Assembly (NCBI RefSeq): GCF_900590885.1
Contig: NZ_UUON01000051.1
Coordinates: 558,001-622,000, forward strand
Origin: Pseudomonas viridiflava
GTDB taxonomy: Bacteria; Pseudomonadota; Gammaproteobacteria; Pseudomonadales; Pseudomonadaceae
Length of the DNA stretch: 64,000 nucleotides
Direction: 5' to 3'
Position 1 is the first letter of the stretch. Every line of letters begins with the position of its first letter. The notes under the pieces were generated by a model, which was not told the DNA's origin, did not search any database, and was given only the letters and a program-made list of their open reading frames with translations. A program made the position numbers and the translations under genes. Shown piece by piece: positions 1 to 8,559 of this stretch.

Positions 1-389
1 AGCAGCAAGTCTTGCAAGCGCTGGGTCAGGCTTTCCATGTTCAGGGGTTTGGTCAGGTACGCGGTGGGCGCCAGGGGCAAGGCTTCGCGCACGCTGGCGC
101 TGTCATTGCGACTGCTCAGCAGAATGAACGGCAGCAACGGCGAGCGACGCGTCTGGCGCACGTTGCGCAGCAGGCTCAGGCCATCGATGCCCGGCAACTC
201 CCAATCCGCCAGGATCAGGTCGTAGGCTTTTTCGCGCAGCAGCGTGGCGGCTTGCTGACCGTCGGCACACACATCCAGCCGCGCATCGCAGCGCACATTC
301 AACAGCACTTGCTTGAGCAGGTCCCGCGACCAAGGGTCCGCCTCGGCAATCAATACTCGGGGTACAGCCGGCAAATCAACAGCAGTCAT
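1..389 (-). CDS. Response regulator receiver domain (partial, cut by window start)
   Basis: The minus-strand frame opens with ATG at 389 and runs off the window edge without a stop, giving 129 residues. It reads as a CheY-like receiver: an acidic pocket near the N terminus (LIAEADPWSRDLL), the phospho-acceptor context LILADWELPGIDGL, and the conserved lysine in YLTKPLNMESL. An output domain may follow outside the window, so the full function is unknown. The gene is separated from gabT by a terminator and is probably an independent unit. Confidence 0.8.
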   Translation of the reverse strand, partial: MTAVDLPAVPRVLIAEADPWSRDLLKQVLLNVRCDARLDVCADGQQAATLLREKAYDLILADWELPGIDGLSLLRNVRQTRRSPLLPFILLSSRNDSASVREALPLAPTAYLTKPLNMESLTQRLQDLL

Positions 390-476
390 CCAGCACGCTC
401 CATCGGCAATCTTTGCACCATAGACAATGGCGGCGCCTACGTACAATGAACAACACCTGAATGTGCGGCAATGGGC

Positions 477-507
477 ACAAAAAAACCCGCCGAAGCGGGT
501 TTTTTCT
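477..507 (-). terminator. Rho-independent terminator of gabT
   Basis: Stem ACCCGC/GCGGGT with a four-base loop, flanked by A-tract and T-tract, lies 22 bases after the gabT stop. Read on the minus strand it ends in a run of seven T. The symmetric A/T flanks mean it could also work in the other direction. Confidence 0.85.
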
Positions 508-528
508 GTCGATCAGATCAGCTTCCGA

Positions 529-1806
529 TTACAGCTCGGAGAAGCACTCTTCAATGATCGCCAAGCCTTTGTCCAGTTGCTCGTCCGGCGAGGTCAGCGG
601 GACCAGTACGCGCAACACGTTGCCGTAGGTACCGCAAGACAGCAGGATCAGGCCCTTGTCACGCGCCTTGGCCACCACGGCAGCCACGGCTGCGGCGTTC
701 GGCTTGTGGCTGTCGCCACCTTCGAACAGCTCGACCGCGATCATCGCGCCCAGCGCACGCACTTCGCCGATCACCGGGTATTTGGCTTGAATGGCTTTCA
801 GGCCAGTCACCAAGCGCTCGCCGACAGCCTTGCAGCGGTCCAACAGGTGCTCTTCTTCGAACACTTCCATTACCGCCAGCGCAGCCGCGCAAGCAATCGG
901 GCTACCGGCGTAGGTGCCGCCCAGGCCGCCTGGGGCGATGGCGTCCATGTATTCGGCCTTGCCGCACACACCGGCCAGCGGGAAGCCGCCGGCGATGGAT
1001 TTGGCGAAAGTGGTCAGGTCGGCAGCAACGCCCATCTGTTCCATGGCGAAGAAGGTACCGGTACGGCCGGCACCGGTTTGCACTTCGTCGGCGATCAGCA
1101 GGATGCCGTGCTTGTCGCACAGTTCGCGCAGGCGCTTCATGAAGGATTTAGGCGCGACGTAGAAACCGCCTTCGCCCTGCACCGGCTCGATGATGATGGC
1201 AGCGATGTCACGCGGCTCGGCATCGTTCTTGAAGATGCGTTCGATGCTGGCGATGGAGTCGTCGTCGCTCACACCGTGCAGTTCGTTGGGGAACAGCGCG
1301 CGGAACACGCCGCCTGGCATCAGGCCCATGCCGGCCGAGTAAGGCACGACTTTGCCGGTCAGGCCCAGGGTCATCATGGTGCGGCCGTGGTAAGCGCCGG
1401 TGAAGGCGATCACGCCGGCACGGCCAGTGGCGGCACGGGCGATTTTCACGGCGTTTTCGACGGCTTCGGAACCGGTGGTGACCAGCAGGGTTTTCTTGGC
1501 GAAATCACCTGGGACCTTGGCGTTGATTTTTTCGCACAGCTCAACGTACGGCTCGTAGGCCAGCACCTGGAAGCAAGTGTGGGTCAGCTTGTTCAGCTGC
1601 GCGGTCACTGCGGCGATGATTTTCGGGTGCACGTGGCCGGTGTTCAGCACGGCAATACCGCCGGCGAAGTCGATGAACTCGCGACCTTCAACGTCGGTCA
1701 CGGTGGCGTTCTTCGCCGACTCGGCGAAGATCGGGTGGATCTGGCCAACACCGCGCGGTACAGCGGCTTCGCGGCGTTTCATCAGGGATGCGTTGGTCTT
1801 GCTCAT
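529..1806 (-). CDS. gabT: 4-aminobutyrate aminotransferase
   Basis: PLP-dependent class III aminotransferase that converts GABA and 2-oxoglutarate to succinate semialdehyde and glutamate in the cytoplasm. The product is 425 residues, the usual GabT length. Family signatures are present: the glycine-rich TTGSEAVENAVKIAR phosphate-binding segment, the IADEVQTGAGRTG cofactor Asp motif, and the Schiff-base lysine in FAKSIAGGFPL. The start MSKTNASL was chosen because AGGA lies 5 bases upstream; a longer frame adds six residues without a better ribosome site. It follows gabD by 181 bp on the same strand, the usual GABA-shunt pair. Confidence 0.96.
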   Translation of the reverse strand: MSKTNASLMKRREAAVPRGVGQIHPIFAESAKNATVTDVEGREFIDFAGGIAVLNTGHVHPKIIAAVTAQLNKLTHTCFQVLAYEPYVELCEKINAKVPGDFAKKTLLVTTGSEAVENAVKIARAATGRAGVIAFTGAYHGRTMMTLGLTGKVVPYSAGMGLMPGGVFRALFPNELHGVSDDDSIASIERIFKNDAEPRDIAAIIIEPVQGEGGFYVAPKSFMKRLRELCDKHGILLIADEVQTGAGRTGTFFAMEQMGVAADLTTFAKSIAGGFPLAGVCGKAEYMDAIAPGGLGGTYAGSPIACAAALAVMEVFEEEHLLDRCKAVGERLVTGLKAIQAKYPVIGEVRALGAMIAVELFEGGDSHKPNAAAVAAVVAKARDKGLILLSCGTYGNVLRVLVPLTSPDEQLDKGLAIIEECFSEL

Positions 1807-1935
1807 AAAGTCCTCATTCGCCACTCATCGGGTGGCGTGGTCCAAGGAATACGTGGCGGGGAGGCAACTACGGCAGCATGCGATGATCGACTGCCACAGC
1901 TTTCCCGGCCACTACGAATAACGTCTTGAAACACG

Positions 1936-1963
1936 CAAAGGGTCAGCGCTCTCGTGCCCTTTG
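1936..1963 (-). other. Weak hairpin between gabD and gabT
   Basis: A 7-bp inverted repeat CAAAGGG/CCCTTTG with a 14-base loop sits in the 181-bp space between gabD and gabT. No T-run follows on the minus strand. It could be an attenuating or RNA-processing hairpin. Nothing else is recognisable in this gap. Confidence 0.25.
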
Positions 1964-1987
1964 TGTTTGCTGCAATCCCTTCCCGGC

Positions 1988-3430
1988 TTAGATGCCCAGG
2001 CAGAGGTATTTGATTTCCAGGTAATCCTCGATCCCGTACTTGGAGCCTTCCCGGCCCAGGCCCGAGGCCTTGATGCCGCCGAACGGCGCCACTTCGTTGG
2101 AGATCAACCCGGTGTTGACGCCAACCATGCCGTATTCCAGGGCTTCGGCCACGCGGAACACACGGCCCAGGTCGCGGGCGTAGAAGTAGGACGCCAGGCC
2201 GAACTCGGTGTCGTTGGACATCGCGATCACTTCGGCTTCGTCTTTGAAGCGGAACAGCGGCGCCAATGGGCCGAAGGTTTCTTCCTTCGCCACTGCGGCA
2301 TTTTTCGGCACGTCGACCAGGATTGTAGGCTCGAAGAAGTTGCCTTCCATCACCTTGCCACCGGCCAACAGCTTGGCACCTTTGCTCAAGGCATCCGCGA
2401 TGTGTTCCTGCACCTTGGCCACGGCTTTTTCGTCGATCAGCGGGCCGGTGGTGGTGCCGTCTTCCAGACCGTTGCCGATCTTGAGCTTGGCCACGGCCAC
2501 CTTGAGTTTCTCGGCGAACGCGTCGTACACCGAATCCTGAATGTACAGGCGGTTGGCGCACACGCAGGTCTGGCCGTTGTTACGGTACTTGGAGATGATC
2601 GCGCCTTCGACGGCCTTATCCAGGTCGGCGTCGTCGAACACGATGAACGGCGCGTTGCCGCCCAGCTCCAGAGAGACTTTCTTGATGTCCTTGGCGCATT
2701 CGGCCATCAGCTGGCGACCGATTTCGGTCGAACCGGTGAAGGACAATTTACGCACGATCGGGTTGCTGGTCAGCTCGCCGCCGATGTCGCCGGCGCTGCC
2801 GGTCACCACGCTCAGCACGCCTTTCGGGATACCGGCGCGGTGCGCCAGCTCAACCAGGGCCAGGGCCGAGAACGGGGTTTGCGAGGCGGGCTTGATCACC
2901 ATGGTGCAACCGGCGGCCAGGGCCGGGCCGGCTTTACGGGTGATCATGGCGGCCGGGAAATTCCACGGGGTGATTGCAGCGGTCACGCCGATTGGCTGCT
3001 TGATCACGATCAGGCGCTTGTCGGGCTGGTGGCCGGGGATCACATCACCGTAGATGCGTTTGGCTTCTTCGGCGAACCACTCGATAAAGGAGGCCGCGTA
3101 AACGATTTCGCCCTTGGCTTCGGCCAGCGGCTTGCCTTGCTCCAGAGTCATCAGGCGACCGAGGTCGTCCTGGTTTTCGATCAGCAGCTCGAACCAGCGG
3201 CGCAGCTTGTTGGCGCGCTCCTTGGCGGTGAGTGCACGCCAGGCCGGCAGAGCCTTGTCGGCGGCTTCGATGGCGCGGCGGGTTTCAGCGGCGCCCATCT
3301 TTGGCACGGTGCCGAGAATCTCGCCCGTGGCAGGGTTGTTGACCTTGATGGTCTGGCCGTTGTCCGCATCGACCCAAGCGCCATCGATAAAGGCTTGTTG
3401 GCGGAACAACTGGGAATCTTTGAGCTGCAT
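1988..3430 (-). CDS. gabD: NADP-dependent succinate-semialdehyde dehydrogenase
   Basis: Oxidises succinate semialdehyde to succinate with NADP+, the second step of the GABA shunt. The 480-residue protein has the aldehyde dehydrogenase signatures: oxyanion/substrate segment ITPWNFPAAMITRK, the cofactor-loop SFTGSTEIG, catalytic glutamate in LELGGNAPFIV, catalytic cysteine in NNGQTCVCANR, and the C-terminal SGLGREGSKYG. The start MQLKDSQLFRQQ is preceded by AAGGAAAG at 5-bp spacing; a 39-residue longer reading frame has no family counterpart. It is transcribed ahead of gabT. Confidence 0.96.
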   Translation of the reverse strand: MQLKDSQLFRQQAFIDGAWVDADNGQTIKVNNPATGEILGTVPKMGAAETRRAIEAADKALPAWRALTAKERANKLRRWFELLIENQDDLGRLMTLEQGKPLAEAKGEIVYAASFIEWFAEEAKRIYGDVIPGHQPDKRLIVIKQPIGVTAAITPWNFPAAMITRKAGPALAAGCTMVIKPASQTPFSALALVELAHRAGIPKGVLSVVTGSAGDIGGELTSNPIVRKLSFTGSTEIGRQLMAECAKDIKKVSLELGGNAPFIVFDDADLDKAVEGAIISKYRNNGQTCVCANRLYIQDSVYDAFAEKLKVAVAKLKIGNGLEDGTTTGPLIDEKAVAKVQEHIADALSKGAKLLAGGKVMEGNFFEPTILVDVPKNAAVAKEETFGPLAPLFRFKDEAEVIAMSNDTEFGLASYFYARDLGRVFRVAEALEYGMVGVNTGLISNEVAPFGGIKASGLGREGSKYGIEDYLEIKYLCLGI

Positions 3431-3759
3431 GTCGGCTTTCCTTAACAGCACCGCGCGCACGCGGAGCGAATTAGAGTTGTTGAAAGGCGCCTTGTGGGCT
3501 GCCGTCAGGGAAATCAGCCCCAGCGCGCGCCAGAAATGAATAAGCACGCGGGAGACAGAGCGTTTGAAATCTCAAACGAATCCTAGGATCAATGGGGGTA
3601 CAGGGCAATAGTCTGTTCGAAAAAAAGAACGAAAACCGCGCATTTGCCGAATCTTTCGGATCAGCGTGTTTCGGCCGGGTTCCTACGTAACGATCAACGG
3701 CAGCCGACGCAGAGCCTTTGAGGGGCAAATTCCTACCTATAAACGGCCAAAGACCAGCA
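3431..3759. other. Non-coding region between gabD and tRNA-Arg
   Basis: This stretch of about 330 bases must hold the gabDT promoter and operator on the minus strand. I cannot name a regulator site with confidence. No open reading frame here looks real. Confidence 0.5.
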
Positions 3760-3788
3760 TGGACGCCCAAGGTCGACATGGGTATGAT
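3760..3788 (+). promoter_or_regulatory. Sigma-70 promoter of tRNA-Arg
   Basis: A TGGACG -35 box (4 of 6 consensus) at 3760 and TATGAT -10 box (5 of 6) at 3783 are 17 bp apart. The first tRNA base is 14 bases after the -10 box, leaving a short 5' leader. The segment after the -10 box is GC-rich (GTCGCCCGC), a discriminator typical of stringently controlled stable RNA promoters. Confidence 0.7.
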
Positions 3789-3801
3789 GTCGCCCGCACA
3801 A

Positions 3802-3878
3802 GCATCCGTAGCTCAGCTGGATAGAGTACTGCCCTCCGAAGGCAGGGGTCGTGGGTTCGAATCCCGCCGGGTGCACCA
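3802..3878 (+). tRNA. tRNA-Arg (anticodon CCG)
   Basis: A 77-nt cloverleaf with encoded CCA. The acceptor stem pairs GCATCCG with CGGGTGC (one G-U). The D-arm is AGCTCAGCTGGATAGAGT, the anticodon loop CTCCGAA gives anticodon CCG reading CGG, and the T-arm contains GGGTTCGAATCCC. The 3' half is the insertion site of the element that follows, and its sequence remains intact after integration. Confidence 0.96.
3834..3871 (+). repeat. attL core repeat in tRNA-Arg
   Basis: This 38-bp segment covers the anticodon loop through most of the 3' acceptor strand. It is identical to 22113-22150. Integration regenerated a complete tRNA at this end. Confidence 0.92.
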
Positions 3879-3887
3879 TCTTCTTTC

Positions 3888-3904
3888 CCTTGTATTACAA
3901 GGGG
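3888..3904 (+). other. Hairpin just downstream of the tRNA
   Basis: A perfect CCCTTGT/ACAAGGG hairpin with a 3-base loop lies 10 bases after the tRNA. No T-run follows, so it is a poor terminator. It lies in the attL-integrase gap and could be an RNA-processing, integrase or excisionase site. Confidence 0.35.
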
Positions 3905-3949
3905 ATAGCGCTCCTGACAGAAACCTGTCCTAGTCCTGAAAGTCGTTTT

Positions 3950-3969
3950 TGCCACAAATTTGCCACACT
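3950..3969 (+). repeat. Left copy of a 20-bp island-end repeat (possible integrase arm site)
   Basis: This 20-bp segment contains two direct TGCCACA units 11 bp apart. An identical 20-bp segment occurs at 21987-22006, near the other end of the island, in the same orientation. Paired short repeats inside both ends of a tyrosine-recombinase element suggest arm-type integrase binding sites. This is inferred from position only. The left copy overlaps the region just before the integrase start. Confidence 0.6.
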
Positions 3970-3992
3970 TGAACGTGGCGGGAATGGTCGAA

Positions 3993-5066
3993 ATGGCAAC
4001 AATTAGGAGTCGCGGCGAGTATCAGTGGGAAGCGCAAATCCGCCGTAAGGGCTATCCGGCCCAGCGCAAAACCTTCGAAACCAAATCCGATGCCCAAGCC
4101 TGGGCACGCATGATCGAAAGCGAAATCGACCGGGGTATCTTTGTTTCTCGTGTTGAGGCTGAACGCACTGCTTTTTATCAACTCATTGATCGCTACATCT
4201 CCGAGATCGCTCCGAAGCACAAAGGCGCCTATTCGGAAATCAAACGACTGGAAGCGCTCAAGCGTCACCCGCTGGCGACACGCATCGTTGCCACCCTCAC
4301 CTCCTCTGATTTTGCCCGCTACCGTGATGAACGCTTGAAGATCCGCAAGGGCAACACGGTGAAGCGTGAACTAGCATTGTTTCAGTGCGTGATCGAGGTC
4401 GCTCGCCGGGAGTGGGGAATTCATCTTGCCGAGAACCCCGTCAGGATGGTCAGCCGTCCCAGCTACAACGACGAACGCTCGCGGCGGCTCGACCCAATTG
4501 AAGAGCAATACATCCTCAACGCCCTGGAGCTTCGTGAGCGCCGTGCTGACGGCACCTATGCCGACGCCTCACACAATCCATGGATACGGCCCATTGTCCA
4601 ACTGGCGATTGAGACAGCCATGCGCCGTGGCGAAATTTTCGAGCTGCGCTGGAAGCATGTGAACCTAGATCGCAGGACCGCGCATCTTCCAGCGACCAAG
4701 AACGGACTGCCCAGAACCGTCCCGCTTTCACCAAAGGCTATTCAGCTGCTGAAGGATTTGCCGCGCTCGCTGTGCGGTCGAGTCTTCCCCACCACCGCCG
4801 ACGCTCTCAAGAAGGCCTTTGTGCGAGGCCTGGAGCGAGCGAGGCTGAAATACCTGGGGGATTGCGGGGCGGCGCAGGTAACGCCTCAGGAAGACTTCCT
4901 GATCAATCTACGCTTTCACGATCTGCGGCATGAAGCGACATGTCGGCTTGCGACCAAGCTGCCGAATTTGATCGAGCTTGCCAGCGTGACAGGACATAGG
5001 GAGGTGAACATGTTGAAGCGTTACTACAACATCACCGCAGAAGAGCTCGCGGCAAAGCTGGCTTGA
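3993..5066 (+). CDS. Tyrosine-type site-specific integrase
   Basis: Catalyses integration and excision of the island at tRNA-Arg. The 357-residue protein has an N-terminal arm-binding region (about 1-60), a core-binding SAM-like region (about 60-150) and a C-terminal catalytic domain. The catalytic set is visible: Arg211 in ETAMRRGEI, Lys236, H309-x-x-R312 in FHDLRHE, His335 in TGHRE and Tyr344 in LKRYYN. The start MATIRSRG was preferred because a GGCGGGA ribosome site lies 9 bp upstream; two in-frame upstream ATGs at 3984 and 3960 have none. It runs in the same direction as the tRNA and starts 115 bp after it. Confidence 0.93.
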   Translation: MATIRSRGEYQWEAQIRRKGYPAQRKTFETKSDAQAWARMIESEIDRGIFVSRVEAERTAFYQLIDRYISEIAPKHKGAYSEIKRLEALKRHPLATRIVATLTSSDFARYRDERLKIRKGNTVKRELALFQCVIEVARREWGIHLAENPVRMVSRPSYNDERSRRLDPIEEQYILNALELRERRADGTYADASHNPWIRPIVQLAIETAMRRGEIFELRWKHVNLDRRTAHLPATKNGLPRTVPLSPKAIQLLKDLPRSLCGRVFPTTADALKKAFVRGLERARLKYLGDCGAAQVTPQEDFLINLRFHDLRHEATCRLATKLPNLIELASVTGHREVNMLKRYYNITAEELAAKLA

Positions 5067-5295
5067 TCAGACCTACAGCTACTTCTAAGTGGTCAGCTTG
5101 GAGCTGACCACTGATCTTGCAACACGCCCGCGCGAACTCAGCATAGGTCTACGAGGCACTTTTGCCGGATCAGCAATCGCCTCTTGTTGCAGCACCTTCC
5201 TTGAGAAAACCTTTCATCTGTTAAAAAGCTGTCCTAGTGATTGAGCGTCTGATTGGCAAAAGCTGGCCTCACCAGATCAATCGAGCGATAAAGCG

Positions 5296-5598
5296 ATGAC
5301 AGTAGATTATGAAACTATCCAGAAAATACAGAAGCTTGGCGACGACGTTCTGATTGGCGTGGTTGAAGTTGCGGCGCTGACCGGCTTCAGCGTGCTTACG
5401 GTCCGTCAGCGCAAATTGCCGGGGCTTGAGCCTGTACCGGGACTGTCAAGGTTGAGATGGAGACTGGGTGATCTGAGAACTTGGATGCGCACCGGCAACA
5501 CCGAGAGTCGAGATTCAGCCACCGTCATCGCACCTTTTTCACATCCGAAACGCACAGGGAGGCCCACAAAGAAAGCACAGGTGGAGGCGCGACAATGA
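5296..5598 (+). CDS. AlpA/MerR-like DNA-binding protein (candidate excisionase)
   Basis: A 100-residue basic protein. Residues about 18-65 (IGVVEVAALTGFSVLTVRQRK followed by GLSRLRWRLGDLRTWM) match the winged helix-turn-helix pattern of AlpA-type regulators and excisionases: a helix-turn-helix, a short wing and a final W-x-x-xDLxxWM helix. The basic tail PKRTGRPTKKAQ could contact DNA. It follows the integrase by 230 bp in the same direction, as expected for a recombination directionality factor or an activator of integrase. The start ATG has only a weak ribosome site. Confidence 0.6.
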   Translation: MTVDYETIQKIQKLGDDVLIGVVEVAALTGFSVLTVRQRKLPGLEPVPGLSRLRWRLGDLRTWMRTGNTESRDSATVIAPFSHPKRTGRPTKKAQVEARQ

Positions 5599-5643
5599 CC
5601 TGTCCTGGCTCGATTCATCTCCTTTGCACCGGGAGCAGTGAGC

Positions 5644-6429
5644 ATGAGTAGACAACGAACCATTCGGGACCAGAATTTTTGGCGCTCCCCACGCTTACTG
5701 AATTGCACCACCGAGGACAAAGTTGCTTTGCTGCACCTGTTAACTGCTCCTGACAGCAACATTACGGGCGTATACCCACTTGTTCCACGCATTGCCGGAG
5801 CAGAAATTGGATGGACGGCGGATCAGTGGTTGCAGGTCATCCACCGCCTTCAGGATGAAGACCTAGCCAGGTATGACAACGTGAGACTCATCGTTTGGGT
5901 AAAAATCTGGTGGGATCACCACTCTGCTACTCAAGTGACTGGGCCAAAACTACGAGCCAGAGCGGTGGAAGAAATTCGCCGTATCCCAAGCGAGTGGCTA
6001 GACGACTTTCTGAATGACTTCAAAGAAAGACTGAGCGACGACCAGCAGGATTTGATAGATGAATCCCTCCGGCCGCGCTCAAAGCGATACGTAGAAGAGG
6101 ACTCGATATCACATGAATGCCATAGCGATACCGTATCAGCCAAGGTCATACCTAACACTAAACCTCAACCCAAACTCTCAACCAAAACACCAACGTCTTT
6201 GCCCACCTCCTACGAATTGGATATGTCAGGAATCCCTCCTGAACATCGGACGGATGTCCACAGAGCGCTTGTGAAGGCGAAGGTAAGCGGAAAACTTAGA
6301 CACAGGCCGCAACTCGTAGTCAACGCGATGGCGGAAAATTACCAATCTGTTTCAGGTAAGCCGCATAACGCCATGGCCTTAACTCTGTATCTGGCCGAGA
6401 ATCTGAATGGCGGTAACGAAGTGAGCTAG
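5644..6429 (+). CDS. Replication-type helix-turn-helix protein
   Basis: A 261-residue protein. The N-terminal 110 residues (NFWRSPRLLNCTTEDKVALLHLLT through IVWVKIWWDHHSATQVTGPKL) resemble the winged-helix N-terminal part of phage and plasmid replication initiators or DnaT-like proteins. A low-complexity linker rich in Thr, Pro and Lys follows (about 165-195), then a small helical C-terminal domain. The start at 5644 has GGGAGC 8 bp upstream; a GTG two codons earlier is possible. Probable role is replication of the excised circle. Function is inferred from weak similarity. Confidence 0.5.
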   Translation: MSRQRTIRDQNFWRSPRLLNCTTEDKVALLHLLTAPDSNITGVYPLVPRIAGAEIGWTADQWLQVIHRLQDEDLARYDNVRLIVWVKIWWDHHSATQVTGPKLRARAVEEIRRIPSEWLDDFLNDFKERLSDDQQDLIDESLRPRSKRYVEEDSISHECHSDTVSAKVIPNTKPQPKLSTKTPTSLPTSYELDMSGIPPEHRTDVHRALVKAKVSGKLRHRPQLVVNAMAENYQSVSGKPHNAMALTLYLAENLNGGNEVS

Positions 6430-6468
6430 GTTTGTCTGAAGCCAACTCAAACGGGAAGGATGAATGCC

Positions 6469-6909
6469 ATGGCTAGAAGGAGTCGTACCGCCGTTGAGCG
6501 AATAATCCTCCAAGCTCGGATATGGGGTTGGGATATGTCCTGGTCGTTCAGCATGGCCACGCGGTCCGATACAAGAACAATCGGCCACCATTACTCAGAG
6601 CATACTGTTATCAAGCTTTACGGCTCCGTTCGATACCCCGAAACATTCAAATACCCGACCCTAGAATGCTACCTATACGTTGATCCACTGCTCCTAAGCG
6701 ACAAGTCGGTTCCTCTCTGCATCGGCTCCATGCAGGCGACGGGTAGTAGGCTTATCGCATATGTCGCCGTTCACAATGAACGTTTCAACAGCTTGGTCAC
6801 CGCTGCTAGTCGACTTGTTGCCCTGGAGATAAATGCGGAGCCGTTGAAATACCGCAAAGCTAAGGTGATGGGTATCCACCTATGCACCGAGCTGGAGTCT
6901 GATTGGTGA
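6469..6909 (+). CDS. Hypothetical island protein
   Basis: A 146-residue soluble protein that I do not recognise. It begins with a basic segment (MARRSRTAVERIIL) and is followed by a beta-rich central region with several aromatic residues (TLECYLYVDPLLL). The ATG at 6469 has GGAAGG at 9-bp spacing; the ATG at 6460 is directly abutting that ribosome site and is less likely. It lies 39 bp after the replication-type gene and could be its operon partner. No catalytic motif is seen. Confidence 0.55.
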   Translation: MARRSRTAVERIILQARIWGWDMSWSFSMATRSDTRTIGHHYSEHTVIKLYGSVRYPETFKYPTLECYLYVDPLLLSDKSVPLCIGSMQATGSRLIAYVAVHNERFNSLVTAASRLVALEINAEPLKYRKAKVMGIHLCTELESDW

Positions 6910-6998
6910 TGTTTTTTTGATCATCGGGGAGCTAGTGTCCGGTGCCCGTTTACTAGCCCTGCCCGGTATAGAGAAACGTATGTCGAGCCCAAAAATCT

Positions 6999-7919
6999 TC
7001 ATTCCTCGTCGAAGTAATCGCTATCCAATTTCGGCAGTTTGAGAAGCCGGGACGTTACCCCAACCTCATGGTCCATCATCAGGTTGACCAAGCGGATGCC
7101 GTCCACCAGTACCATGCCTTCCACTGAGCGGGCAAAGTCGATGCCTTGGGCAGTGAAGCCCGAAGTAGTGATAAAGACCCCTCGCTTGGCCTTTTGCCCA
7201 GCAAGTGCTCCATAGAACGCTTGCAACTCAGGACGGCCCACAGTGCCTTGCCAGCGCTTTGCTTGGACATAGACTTTTTCCAGTCCGAGCTTATCAAGCG
7301 AAATTACCCCGTCAATTCCGCCATCTCCGCTTCCACCAACACGCTGCAAGTCGTTTCGACTAGCCCCGTAGCCAAGGCTGTGCAACACGTCGAGAACAAT
7401 GACTTCAAAGCGGTTGGGGCTGACTTGTAGCAGGCTATCCAGTAGATCTGCGGCTGTCGCATTGCGTAGCTCACGCAGAGCCTGCTCCAACCGATCGTCT
7501 GGGCTCACAGTTGCTGATATCGGTGTGTCTGCGCCGTGATCACGTCCATCTAGCGGGACGGCATCGGAAGCACTCCTAAGCTTCACGTCCATGAAGCCGA
7601 TGGCAAGTTGTTCAACCTGATCCGTAGTGAGCGGTGAAGGGTGCTGCTTGGAATAAACAACGCCAGCTTCCGTTAGCTTCCAGTAGCCCCGTTTGGCACT
7701 GGAGGAAAGTCCTGCGCGCTTGAGACGGTCGTGAGCCCATCCTGCGCGGTTCTTATAGGTCGCTTGCCCACTCGCAATCAGCTCTTGAAGCTGTAGTTCG
7801 GATAAATTCAAAGCCCGAGCCGCAGCTTCATGCGCGTCGCGTGCTGTCGCACCTTCCGGATTAGCCGCTAGGTAACGCAAGATAGGCTCAATGAATTTGT
7901 CGTATGTAGGAACGGACAT
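6999..7919 (-). CDS. mrr: Mrr-family restriction endonuclease
   Basis: Predicted type IV restriction enzyme that cuts DNA with foreign modification. Of 306 residues, 1-95 form an Mrr N-terminal winged-helix recognition domain (TYDKFIEPILRYLAANPEG ... RGYWKLTEAG). Residues 155-290 form the Mrr catalytic PD-(D/E)XK-like domain: Glu172 in NRFEVIVLDVL, then GGSGDGGIDGVI with Asp203, then VYVQAKRW with the Q-x-K variant active site. The start MSVPTYDK has AAAGGAA upstream; a 17-residue longer start is less likely. It lies 52 bp after a gene of unknown function on the same strand and probably shares its transcript. Confidence 0.9.
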   Translation of the reverse strand: MSVPTYDKFIEPILRYLAANPEGATARDAHEAAARALNLSELQLQELIASGQATYKNRAGWAHDRLKRAGLSSSAKRGYWKLTEAGVVYSKQHPSPLTTDQVEQLAIGFMDVKLRSASDAVPLDGRDHGADTPISATVSPDDRLEQALRELRNATAADLLDSLLQVSPNRFEVIVLDVLHSLGYGASRNDLQRVGGSGDGGIDGVISLDKLGLEKVYVQAKRWQGTVGRPELQAFYGALAGQKAKRGVFITTSGFTAQGIDFARSVEGMVLVDGIRLVNLMMDHEVGVTSRLLKLPKLDSDYFDEE

Positions 7920-7971
7920 CAGGATTCCTTTCGCAAGATTGTCAGCGTGGGCACATGTTGTAAGCCGCATG

Positions 7972-8559
7972 TTATTCGGAGCAATCGGTTAACTCGAGGC
8001 CTAATGAGCTTGCTAGCTCTCGCGCTTTTGAATCTACCCGTAAGCGGCTGGCCACTGCTTGCGCTCGCTCCTTCTCTTTGGCCAGATACTCCTGGGTGAA
8101 GCACTCAAAAATCTGCTCCTGAGTCAGGCTTGGCGCCGATATCTGACGCTTGAGCCTGTTCAGAATTTTGCGGGCGCTGAGTTGGGCCGCCTCCCGCAGA
8201 TATGCCCCTGATAGAAGATCGCGAAAAACCCATTCAGAGATCCACTCCTTCGCGAATGCCCAAAACAACAACCGATGGTAGGTATCCCAAGCCATGCGCG
8301 AATGGCCACTCAAATAACGTCGTAGGATTCGACCGTCGGCGTCCCTAAAACCATAAATCCCAAGCTCAGTAAGCAATCGCTCCAGCTTGACCTTGGACAT
8401 GCCCGACTTCAGAGCAATACCGGAGAACAGGTACTCGACCATGTCCACTGGCACGCGGACAACGAAATTTTTCCTACCGGTGTCCTCATGACGCTTAATC
8501 TCGCGAAAGACGAACTGGAAGGCTTCTGTTGGGTCAATGTCCGGATGAGATAGCTGCAT
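7972..8559 (-). CDS. Unknown protein in tandem with mrr
   Basis: A 195-residue, mostly helical, basic protein that I do not recognise. The N-terminal part (about 12-75) has a short beta-alpha look with FVVRVPVDMVEYLF and SGMSKVKLERLLTELG, which could be a helix-turn-helix. The C-terminal part is a charged helix ending near SLGLELTDCSE. It precedes mrr on the same strand, separated by 52 bp, so the two may form a restriction module with this protein as a specificity or control subunit. That role is inference from position. Its start codon lies 6 bases after a good -10 box. Confidence 0.6.
   Translation of the reverse strand: MQLSHPDIDPTEAFQFVFREIKRHEDTGRKNFVVRVPVDMVEYLFSGIALKSGMSKVKLERLLTELGIYGFRDADGRILRRYLSGHSRMAWDTYHRLLFWAFAKEWISEWVFRDLLSGAYLREAAQLSARKILNRLKRQISAPSLTQEQIFECFTQEYLAKEKERAQAVASRLRVDSKARELASSLGLELTDCSE

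Noticed and set aside
427..3445. Long plus-strand frames opposite gabT and gabD
   Set aside because: Shadows of two well-recognised enzymes on the other strand.
3737..3955. Minus-strand frame with the text GGIRTHDPCLRRAVLYPAEL across the tRNA
   Set aside because: It is the well-known false protein read antisense to a tRNA gene.
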